From Leptolinea sp. UBA5203 (GTDB lineage Bacteria > Chloroflexota > Anaerolineae > Anaerolineales > Anaerolineaceae), in contig DHVR01000044.1 in the NCBI GenBank assembly GCA_002412765.1, forward strand, positions 1-12,354: 12,354 nucleotides of DNA, in the 5' to 3' direction. This document shows, in pieces, positions 1 to 5,892 of this stretch (position 1 is its first letter; the number at the start of each line of letters is the position of its first letter). A model generated the notes under the pieces. That model saw only the letters and a list, made by a program, of their open reading frames with translations. It was not told the DNA's origin and searched no databases. The position numbers and the translations under genes are program-made.

Positions 1-1
1 C

Positions 2-628
2 CTGTTACCCATGTTGCTGTATACAGCATACCATGCTACTCCACCTTGGGCTTATGAAAAGGCAGCAAATAATTTTCTTAAGGACAATGGAATTCCATAC
101 AAAGCTGTCTGGGTGCAAGCCACGGAAGAGGATTTGGTTCGCTGGATTGAGGAAACGGGTAATCCAGTTTCGATACTCATCAAGACAACAAATGGTGGTT
201 ACCATTGGATTGATTTTCTCGGTGGTGATAATGCAACTCAAGAATATGTATTTTTGGATCCAACTCCATATGGGAATAACTACATTGATAGTAGCGATCC
301 GGATTATCCTACATATTTGCGAAATACGATGAATGGATATAATAGTCAAATCAATATTCCAATCAATGAAAATGTAGAAATTAATTTACAAAATGAATGT
401 ATTGTATTTGTTGATGAGCAGACATATAACGCTCTACCTACAACAACGAATACACCTACGGTAACCAATACACCCACTAAAACACAAACACCATCACCAT
501 CTAATACAGCTACAGAGACCCCCACACAAACACTCACTCCGACACCGAGCCAAACATCAACTACAACATCAAGTCAAACTATTACATCAAATAGTACTAG
601 CTCTACGACACAAAACAATACTCCATAA
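2..628 (+). CDS. Secreted C39-peptidase-like protein with Thr/Pro-rich tail, 5'-truncated
   Basis: The reading frame is open to the left edge of the window, so the N-terminus (signal peptide and any catalytic Cys) is missing; the Met at base 11 is probably internal. The visible part has a stretch in which a conserved-looking Gly-Tyr-His-Trp (His codon at 203-205) follows 'NPVSILI' and is followed by 'VFLDP'. This spacing resembles the His and Asp region of papain-like C39_2 peptidases, where a loaded 'G.PVIV' strand precedes 'GHW'. From about base 437 to the stop the protein is almost entirely Thr, Pro, Ser, Asn and Gln, a low-complexity linker or stalk like those on extracellular Chloroflexota proteins. 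There is no membrane anchor after it. Base composition is AT-rich compared with the genes after 1430. The peptidase assignment is a weak pattern match; an unrelated secreted protein is possible. Confidence 0.5.
   Translation: MLPMLLYTAYHATPPWAYEKAANNFLKDNGIPYKAVWVQATEEDLVRWIEETGNPVSILIKTTNGGYHWIDFLGGDNATQEYVFLDPTPYGNNYIDSSDPDYPTYLRNTMNGYNSQINIPINENVEINLQNECIVFVDEQTYNALPTTTNTPTVTNTPTKTQTPSPSNTATETPTQTLTPTPSQTSTTTSSQTITSNSTSSTTQNNTP
437..625 (+). repeat. Thr/Pro-rich low-complexity coding repeat
   Basis: About 63 codons at the 3' end of the first gene are built from degenerate ACA/ACC/CCA/AAT triplets that encode TNTPT, TPTKT, TETPT and TPTPS-like units. The units are irregular at the DNA level (no exact tandem array), which suggests selection on amino-acid composition rather than recent slippage. 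Such segments are usually extended, often glycosylated stalks on cell-surface or secreted proteins. Confidence 0.8.
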
Positions 629-656
629 ATAGTTAAGAATTATCATACGAGGTACT

Positions 657-1136
657 ATGAAAAATAAACTGGTAATAATAATTCTAAGTAATCTGATCGG
701 CATCTTTAATGCAGTGATATGCGGAATTTCGATACCTTTGATTCGTATGGGAGATTTTAATTTCCCGATGATTGCTCAAAATGATGTGCCGGCTTTAAAG
801 GTCATGATGGTTATCGGTTTTTTAATAATTTATTTAATTGAAAGCATAGTTGTAGTTAATCTTATTAGGTTTATATTGAATAAGGTAAAAACAAAAAACC
901 GTGCTTATGGAGTTGTACTAATATGCACTGTGATATCAGGCTATATTATGGCTTTCATTTTCTCAAGCGGACATTTATCAGAGATAAATACAAAGATCTC
1001 TTGGGCATTACCTGAGGAGGTTTGGATTACGACACTGGTTTACATGATAGGTTTTTATTTCCTGATCATACGGAAAATGGAAGAGGAAACTAATTTACCA
1101 TCAACTGTAGAAAAAGAAAATGTGTCAATAACATAA
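657..1136 (+). CDS. Small four-helix integral membrane protein of unknown function
   Basis: This is a 159-residue protein that I do not recognise. Four hydrophobic segments are visible at about residues 4-28, 47-73, 83-103 and 121-138, followed by a short acidic C-terminal tail. The loops carry Lys/Arg between segments 2 and 3 (residues 74-82) and after segment 4, which by the positive-inside rule places both termini and that loop in the cytoplasm. A GAGG ribosome-binding site lies at 649-652, four bases before the ATG, supporting this start. It begins 28 bases after the preceding secreted-protein gene on the same strand, so the two may be co-transcribed. The gene is strikingly AT-rich, unlike the genes from 1430 onward, which may mean it was acquired or is under weak selection. 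No enzyme motif is apparent. Confidence 0.7.
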   Translation: MKNKLVIIILSNLIGIFNAVICGISIPLIRMGDFNFPMIAQNDVPALKVMMVIGFLIIYLIESIVVVNLIRFILNKVKTKNRAYGVVLICTVISGYIMAFIFSSGHLSEINTKISWALPEEVWITTLVYMIGFYFLIIRKMEEETNLPSTVEKENVSIT

Positions 1137-1174
1137 TTTTGATGAAACTTATTATTGAGGGTGGTTTTCCTTAA

Positions 1175-1381
1175 ATGGGGGAATGGGATGATGAATTTAA
1201 TCGTGGATATCGCTCCGCCCTCCGTGAGCATCACTCAATCATGGTGGATTTGGGAGACAGCCGAAGCGGCAGTATATGAACAAATCATCCCGCTGGGGAG
1301 CATCAGTATCACCGTGGAATGCGGCGAACAGCTCGGCAGGCATTTTTGACCATACTTTCTCAGCGGGGAATTGACAGTTAA
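1175..1381 (+). pseudogene. Decayed gene remnant interrupted by an in-frame TGA
   Basis: In frame with the ATG at 1175 a 34-residue peptide beginning MGEWDDEFNRGYRSALREHH runs into a TGA at 1277-1279. The same frame then continues to a TAA at 1379-1381 with a sensible-looking C-terminal segment (RRTARQAFLTILSQRGI). That segment recalls the 'R.ALL.vL..RG/RFG' helix at the C-terminus of Rpn/DUF4351-type PD-(D/E)XK proteins, often associated with transposition. A GAGGGTGG ribosome-binding-like sequence precedes the ATG at 1156-1163. A second frame gives a 64-codon ORF from a TTG at 1155, but its protein has no recognisable features. I read this as a residue of a larger gene that was deleted internally and then acquired a stop. 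Family assignment is tentative. It lies at the change from AT-rich to more GC-balanced sequence. Confidence 0.35.
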
Positions 1382-1399
1382 TCCAAAATCCAGTACACT
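1371..1399 (+). promoter_or_regulatory. Sigma70-type promoter for the recombinase-like gene
   Basis: A perfect -35 box TTGACA (1371-1376) is followed after exactly 17 bases by TACACT (1394-1399), a 4/6 match to the -10 consensus. The predicted start of transcription is near 1406, giving a leader of about 33 bases before the ATG at 1439. It overlaps the last codons of the upstream gene remnant. Confidence 0.6.
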
Positions 1400-1424
1400 T
1401 TCCTTATCTACACGAAATCCTTTC

Positions 1425-1430
1425 GGAGGG
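1425..1430 (+). promoter_or_regulatory. Ribosome-binding site that decides the start at 1439
   Basis: GGAGGG at 1425-1430 is only two bases from the ATG at 1433 but eight bases from the ATG at 1439. The latter is the usual spacing, so translation most likely begins at 1439 with the protein MAAPAH rather than MTMAAPAH. Confidence 0.65.
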
Positions 1431-1438
1431 AAATGACA

Positions 1439-2341
1439 ATGGCTGCACCTGCCCATCTGACATCTGAGACTACCCTGCTGCCCAGCATTAAGGGTTGGGA
1501 ACTATATCTGCAAGATCAAGCTAAATCGATCTATACGATTAAAGCGTTTATTGGGGACTTGAATTTAGCCGCTTCTTATCTGCCCGCGGATGTCACTTTG
1601 GGGAAAATCACCACCACCGATTTGAATCACTTCCTGAACTGGCTCCAAAATGGCAGAGGGATTCCTTGCAGCCCTAAATCCTATGCCCGCCGCATCACTT
1701 CGCTGAAATCCTTCTTTCGCTGGTTGTTTAACAACGCCGTGATCACCACGGATCCGGCCGAGAAAATCGTGCAAAAATCGGTCATCAGTCCCTTGCCGGT
1801 GATTCTCACTGAAGAAGAAATTGCCAAAGTCATGTTGGTGGCCAAAGAATTACGTACAGCCAAAAAACCAGACGCCCGTCCTTTCACCTTGCTGTTTTTG
1901 CTTCTTTCCACCGGTATCAAAAAAGGGGAATGTCTGGGCATCAGCTTGAACCACCTCGAACTGGATGATCCCGACGGCCCTTATGTTTACATTCGTTACA
2001 GTGGATCACAGAACCGATATAAAGAACGCAAAATTGATCTCTCCGGCGAGTGGGTGGAAGCTTATCAGGAATACCTTAAACAATATCAACCCACGGATCA
2101 GCTCTTCCCCTGGTCACCGCGCCGATTGGAATACATCCTCGAAGAAATCGGCAACCTGGCTGGCCTGGAGAAACATCTCTCCTTTGATATGTGCCGCTGG
2201 ACAGCCGTGGTCAGTGACTGGCAGGACAGTGTCGACCAGGATTTGATCCGTCAAAAATTGGGCATCTCAAAAATTCAATGGCGTGAAATCAGCCAGAAAC
2301 TAAGCAAGCTGAATCAACTCCACCCTCGCACGCTGGCTTGA
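1439..2341 (+). CDS. Tyrosine-recombinase-like protein lacking the catalytic tyrosine
   Basis: This 300-residue protein has the two-domain layout of phage integrases and XerC/XerD: an N-terminal SAM-like core-binding domain (about residues 15-105) and a C-terminal catalytic-fold domain (about 120-290). The fold landmarks are easy to align but the active site is mostly gone. Box I reads TGIKKGE (159-164), with Lys161 where the first catalytic Arg should be. The hairpin Lys195 (YKERK) is kept. Box II reads D250-M-C-R253-W254, so His becomes Asp, Arg is kept, and the second His becomes Trp. The LGH motif is LGI (274-276). The position of the Tyr nucleophile, 11 residues after the start of LGI, is Ser285. 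It should not be able to cleave DNA by the usual mechanism. It has its own promoter and terminator, so it is an independent unit. A DNA-binding or architectural role is plausible; a decaying integrase is the alternative. Confidence 0.8.
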   Translation: MAAPAHLTSETTLLPSIKGWELYLQDQAKSIYTIKAFIGDLNLAASYLPADVTLGKITTTDLNHFLNWLQNGRGIPCSPKSYARRITSLKSFFRWLFNNAVITTDPAEKIVQKSVISPLPVILTEEEIAKVMLVAKELRTAKKPDARPFTLLFLLLSTGIKKGECLGISLNHLELDDPDGPYVYIRYSGSQNRYKERKIDLSGEWVEAYQEYLKQYQPTDQLFPWSPRRLEYILEEIGNLAGLEKHLSFDMCRWTAVVSDWQDSVDQDLIRQKLGISKIQWREISQKLSKLNQLHPRTLA

Positions 2342-2365
2342 CAAAGTCCCCCTCCATACTGCAAG

Positions 2366-3793
2366 TCATTTTTTGAAAAACTTCAAGATCAACACCTGCC
2401 TGGTTGCAGGTGTTTTTTTTACAGTTTCCGCGATCCGGTAGCCGGGCACCCAGATAATCTCCCGTTCATTCCAAACCATGGGGTAGACCGGCCGTACCCA
2501 GCGGGAAATTTTTTGATTGATCAGAATATCAGATATTTTTTGGCTGTGCCCGCACAGCCCAACAGCAGCCATTCGGTCGCCTGGCTGCATGGCACGAATC
2601 CAGACCTGCGAGCCGCATGCCTCCGCATCCACAATTGCGGAAAAACTATCGGGTCCGGTTTGAACTTCTTGCTGCCCATCGTCCAGCTTAAATCGCTGCA
2701 CTTCAAACCACCAATTAGTATTCAAAGAAATACATTCACCCACGGATATGGGATACGGGATTGGCTTTTCCAACAACGGGAGCGTATCGCAAATATAGGT
2801 CTGACCCATTTCCATCAACACACAGCGGTCCTGATCCAGAAAAAGGACCAGGCCTTTTAAGATATCCATTTGCCCGGAAAAGTTTTGGCTTTCAATAAAA
2901 TCAATGCTGCGCTCGATGGCATCAAAACCGATATCCCGCAGGGTGGGCTGTAAAGAAGCAATCGCCTTGCGTAGGAGCATACGCTGAATGCTGCGCGGCT
3001 GGGCCAGAAATTCTGCTGAAAGGAAAGTCACCTGCCCATGGGCAAAAGTCAGGTCAATCTGCTCCGCTTGGATTTCTGTGATGCCTTCAAGAACCTCAAA
3101 ATCATCCTTCAAAATAGTGGAGAGCCTAAGCAAACCCGTCTTGAAATCCGGGTTGAAGCTCAAGAGTTCGGGGATCAACGTAAGCCGGATTCGATTTCGA
3201 TAAAAAGAAATGTCCTGATTGCTCTCATCCTGGATGGCTGCAATTTGATGTTCCCGGCAATATGCTTCAATATCCTCCTTCCACCAACTCAAGAGCGGGC
3301 GGATTAATGGAATACTATCATGCCAGGCGTGATGCTCCATGCGGTACGGCATGCCTCGTAAACCAGACATGCCGGATCCGCGCAGCAGATGCATCAACAC
3401 GGTTTCCACCTGATCATCCGCATGATGCGCAACGGCAACCGTCTCAGCACCAATTCGGGTAGCAATTTCAAATAAACACTTGTAGCGTAAATCCCTGGCG
3501 GCTTCCTCGATGGATAATTTTTTTTCTTCTGCGTAACCTTTTACATCCACGGTTTCGCTCAGGTAAGGGATCTTCCAGGATTTACAAAGAGCCAGAACAT
3601 GCTGGCCATCCTGAAAAGAGGTCGGCCGTAAAGCATGGTCCACGTAAACAGCGGTAAGGTTGAATCTCAATTGATTTAATAAATGAAGCAAAGCAAGGCT
3701 ATCCGTTCCACCAGAAACCCCCACAAGGATGGAAGTTCCATCCTGAAGGTTACAAGTTTGACGAATATGAAATTTAATGGCGTTTTGATTCAT
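2366..3793 (-). CDS. tilS: tRNA(Ile)-lysidine synthase
   Basis: TilS attaches lysine to the wobble cytidine of tRNA-Ile(CAU), using ATP, so that it reads AUA instead of AUG; it is a cytoplasmic, normally essential enzyme. The 475-residue length is typical of full-length TilS. The N-terminal PP-loop ATPase has SGGTDS at residues 27-32 (usual SGGxDS), then VDHALRP (51-57) and AHHADDQVET followed by LLRGSGMSGLRGM (about 122-148), the family signature. A helical middle domain follows. The C-terminal TilS_C domain is recognisable by MQPGDR and by the QKISDILINQKI and EIIWVPGYRI stretches in roughly the last 80 residues. An AGGGA ribosome-binding site seven bases before the ATG supports the start. 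It is a stand-alone housekeeping gene with its own promoter. It is convergent with the recombinase-like gene and divergent from the signalling operon. Confidence 0.97.
   Translation of the reverse strand: MNQNAIKFHIRQTCNLQDGTSILVGVSGGTDSLALLHLLNQLRFNLTAVYVDHALRPTSFQDGQHVLALCKSWKIPYLSETVDVKGYAEEKKLSIEEAARDLRYKCLFEIATRIGAETVAVAHHADDQVETVLMHLLRGSGMSGLRGMPYRMEHHAWHDSIPLIRPLLSWWKEDIEAYCREHQIAAIQDESNQDISFYRNRIRLTLIPELLSFNPDFKTGLLRLSTILKDDFEVLEGITEIQAEQIDLTFAHGQVTFLSAEFLAQPRSIQRMLLRKAIASLQPTLRDIGFDAIERSIDFIESQNFSGQMDILKGLVLFLDQDRCVLMEMGQTYICDTLPLLEKPIPYPISVGECISLNTNWWFEVQRFKLDDGQQEVQTGPDSFSAIVDAEACGSQVWIRAMQPGDRMAAVGLCGHSQKISDILINQKISRWVRPVYPMVWNEREIIWVPGYRIAETVKKTPATRQVLILKFFKK
2391..2420 (+). terminator. 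Intrinsic terminator of the recombinase-like gene, inside tilS
   Basis: A perfect 9-bp stem AACACCTGC / GCAGGTGTT (2391-2399 and 2406-2414) encloses a six-base loop and runs into a T tract ending at 2420. It is oriented for the plus strand, 50 bases after the recombinase-like stop codon, and lies within the last codons of the convergent tilS gene. There is no comparable T tract in the minus direction. Confidence 0.85.
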
Positions 3794-3832
3794 TAATTTC
3801 CCTGTTTTTTAGTAAAATTACTTGTGAAATTG

Positions 3833-3860
3833 ATTATAAATCAAAAGGGAATTTCCTCAA
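3833..3860 (-). promoter_or_regulatory. Likely tilS promoter
   Basis: Read on the minus strand there is a perfect TATAAT -10 box (plus 3833-3838). Sixteen bases upstream is TTGAGG (plus 3855-3860), which matches four of six -35 positions. Transcription would begin near 3826, about 33 bases before the tilS start codon. An inverted repeat TTGAT-TATAA-ATCAA (3830-3844) covers the -10 box and could be an operator, or simply reflect AT-rich sequence. Confidence 0.5.
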
Positions 3861-3925
3861 AAAAAGAGGCCTGTGTGATTTACCTAAAAACAAATTTAAA
3901 TTCTCGTAAAGAAAAAATCCTTCCC

Positions 3926-3955
3926 TTGCAACAATGTGGTTATTTATGCTAGACT
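3926..3955 (+). promoter_or_regulatory. Possible promoter of the signalling operon
   Basis: TTGCAA (3926-3931) and TAGACT (3950-3955) are spaced by 18 bases and lie 31 bases before the first gene of the plus-strand cluster. Both hexamers match only four of six consensus positions. This is the best candidate in the 192-base divergent intergenic region, but it is not certain. Confidence 0.4.
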
Positions 3956-3985
3956 GAAGCAAAGTTCACATTAATTGGTGTAAAC

Positions 3986-5128
3986 ATGTCCGAAAAAATC
4001 CTTATCGTTGATGACGATCTTGAAACATTGCGCCTAGTTGGATTAATGCTCCAACGCCAGGGATATGACATCGTGGCGGCAAATAACGGTTCCCAGGCAT
4101 TAAACCAGGTCAGCAAAGAAAAACCGGATCTGATTATTCTTGATGTGATGATGCCGGATATTGATGGATATCAGGTAACCCGGCAGTTGCGCAGCAATCC
4201 TGTTACTCAATATATTCCAATCTTAATGTTTACTGCAAAAAACCAGGTGGACGATAAAGTAGCCGGGTATGAAGCGGGCGTGGATGACTTTGTCTCCAAA
4301 CCCATCCATCCGGCTGAGTTAGGCGCCCATGTTAAGGCATTGATTGCCAGAAACAAATCCCGCGCGACCCCCACAGCAAAAGGATACGTTCTGGGGGTTA
4401 TCAGTCCAAGGGGCGGGCTGGGAGTCTCCACGGTTGTGCTGAATCTATGCATCAGCCTTTATGATCGATACAAAATAGAATCCGTTGCCATGGAAGTTAA
4501 TTCCGGTAAAGGCACCTGGGCCTATGAACTGGGCCAGGAAAAACAAGCTGGCTTACAGAACCTGCTTGCCATGCCGGCTGGGGAAATCAAACCCAACAGC
4601 ATTGAAAAACAACTCTATTACACCTCTTATGGAGTTCGATTACTTATGGCATCCAGCCAACCTGCTGATTTGAAATACATGAAGGCAGAACAACAAATGG
4701 AAGCCATTCTCCAAAATTTGCCTTCATTGGCAAAATTCAGCGTTCTGGATCTTGGTTCAGGATATTTACCAAACTTATTAAAAGTTCTCACGTATTGTAA
4801 TGAACTCCTCATCATCACAGAACCGTACCCGGCCAGCGTGGGTCAGGTGGTTCAACTGCTGAAAGAATATGGTCAGCTTGGGTTTGGGAAGTCAAAACCC
4901 ATTAACATCTTATCGGTCAATCGCGTGCGAGCAGATATGCAGATTTCTGTAGCACAAATGCAGGAAACCTTCGGACAGAGTGTTATGGATGTAATTCCCC
5001 CAGCTCCCGAAATCGCCTACCAGGCGGCTGTGCGCAATATTCCAATCATAAAAATACAACCCGATAGTCTGATCGCACATCAAATTAGTCGGGTTGCAGA
5101 TGTCATCGTCAAGCATATTGCAGTATGA
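3986..5128 (+). CDS. REC receiver domain fused to CpaE/TadZ-like MinD-family domain
   Basis: The N-terminal 120 residues are a complete response-regulator receiver: the acidic pair D9-D10, phospho-acceptor D53 (LDVMMPD), T83 and K105-P106 (VSKP). From about residue 134 a MinD/ParA-type fold follows, with the P-loop strand 'VLGVIS' and then R142-G-G-L-G-V147-S-T149. The usual KGGVGKST has therefore lost both the signature Lys and the Walker A Lys. A switch-II-like LDLGSG is at about 254-259, and a late ParA-like strand 'INILSVNRV' at about 306-314. This receiver-like plus MinD-like arrangement is that of CpaE/TadZ proteins, which position Tad/Flp pilus machines. No pilus genes are visible here, so that role is inference. 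The gene heads a cluster whose third gene encodes a histidine kinase, its probable phosphodonor. Its stop overlaps the next start (ATGA). Confidence 0.85.
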   Translation: MSEKILIVDDDLETLRLVGLMLQRQGYDIVAANNGSQALNQVSKEKPDLIILDVMMPDIDGYQVTRQLRSNPVTQYIPILMFTAKNQVDDKVAGYEAGVDDFVSKPIHPAELGAHVKALIARNKSRATPTAKGYVLGVISPRGGLGVSTVVLNLCISLYDRYKIESVAMEVNSGKGTWAYELGQEKQAGLQNLLAMPAGEIKPNSIEKQLYYTSYGVRLLMASSQPADLKYMKAEQQMEAILQNLPSLAKFSVLDLGSGYLPNLLKVLTYCNELLIITEPYPASVGQVVQLLKEYGQLGFGKSKPINILSVNRVRADMQISVAQMQETFGQSVMDVIPPAPEIAYQAAVRNIPIIKIQPDSLIAHQISRVADVIVKHIAV

Positions 5129-5892
5129 GCAAAATTCTCGACAGCTCGAGCCTGACCCACTGCGCCGGATTAATGCGGTCATCCAAACGGACTGTCGTGC
5201 TAAGCGGCGCAGGGATTTCAACGGCATCCGGTATCCCTGATTTTCGTTCAGAAAAATCCGGCCTCTGGCTGAAAACCGATCCTTATCAAGTCGCTTCATT
5301 CTCAACATTTTCCCATCAGCCGGATACTTTTTTTAATTGGCTCTTCCCACTAGCAAATAAAATTCATCACTCCCAGCCAAATCCAGCTCACCTTGCCCTT
5401 GCAGAGCTGCAAACCATTGGTCAGGTGTCTACAATCATTACCCAAAATATTGATGGGCTGCATACCCTGGCCGGGAATCAGAATGTCCTTGAATTGCACG
5501 GGAATCTTCGGCAGTGGGTTTGTCCTCAAGGTCATCAAATAAAAGGACAAAACGAGTTGTATGAAAAATATTGTCATTCAGGGATTCCCCCTGTCTGCCC
5601 AGGCTGTAACCAGATTCTAAAACCTGGAATTGTTTTATTTGAAGAAGCGCTGCCGGTTCAGGTTTGGGAAAATGCGGTGGCTGCAGTGGAAGAAGCCGAC
5701 TTAATGATTGTGGTGGGTTCCTCCCTGACCGTTGGGCCAGCCAATGAATTACCAGCTATTGCAGTCAAAAACAAAACCGGCTTAATTATTTTGAACAATA
5801 CACCCACAGCCATGGATACCTTTGCTGAGGTTGTAATCCGTGAAAACGTGGAACAAATCCTTCCGGCTTTAAGTCAATTATTGGGTGATTAA
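5125..5892 (+). CDS. cobB: NAD-dependent protein deacylase, Sir2 family (sirtuin)
   Basis: Sirtuins remove acetyl or related acyl groups from lysines while consuming NAD+, giving nicotinamide and O-acyl-ADP-ribose. The 255-residue protein carries the full catalytic core: GAGIS at 28-32 with GIPDFRS (36-42), TQNIDGLH (106-113), catalytic His125 in ELHGN, and VGSSLTVGPA (197-206) for NAD ribose binding. The zinc module has C133, C158 and C161 clearly, but the second Cys of the first pair is absent (CPQGH). H137 or C150 may supply the fourth ligand. The start codon overlaps the preceding stop (ATGA) and its own stop overlaps the next start (TAATG). It is therefore embedded between a response regulator and a histidine kinase, an unusual position that suggests the deacylase acts in the same signalling process. 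The symbol is given by family resemblance only. Confidence 0.92.
   Translation: MSKILDSSSLTHCAGLMRSSKRTVVLSGAGISTASGIPDFRSEKSGLWLKTDPYQVASFSTFSHQPDTFFNWLFPLANKIHHSQPNPAHLALAELQTIGQVSTIITQNIDGLHTLAGNQNVLELHGNLRQWVCPQGHQIKGQNELYEKYCHSGIPPVCPGCNQILKPGIVLFEEALPVQVWENAVAAVEEADLMIVVGSSLTVGPANELPAIAVKNKTGLIILNNTPTAMDTFAEVVIRENVEQILPALSQLLGD

Noticed and set aside
437..625. Possible CRISPR or tandem DNA repeat
   Set aside because: The units are short, irregular and in frame; the periodicity comes from Thr/Pro codons, with no constant repeat-spacer structure.
1155..1349. 64-codon ORF starting with TTG
   Set aside because: Its protein has no recognisable features and it overlaps, in another frame, a more protein-like remnant with a better ribosome-binding site (1175-1381). 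I kept the remnant instead.
1404..1412. DnaA-box-like TTATCTACA
   Set aside because: A single site with one mismatch and no cluster, AT-rich unwinding element or replication genes nearby; expected by chance.
1433..1438. Upstream ATG as start of the recombinase-like gene
   Set aside because: It is only two bases from GGAGGG; the ATG at 1439 has normal spacing.
2513..2860. 115-codon plus-strand ORF antisense to tilS
   Set aside because: tilS is unambiguous on the other strand and this reading has no protein-like features.
3855..3869. CCTC-A7-GAGG mini-hairpin as a terminator
   Set aside because: The stem is only four base pairs, no T tract follows, and it overlaps the likely tilS -35 region.
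4910..5308. 132-codon minus-strand ORF across the REC-MinD/sirtuin junction
   Set aside because: It is antisense to two well-supported genes, has no recognisable motif and is explained by codon bias of the plus-strand genes.
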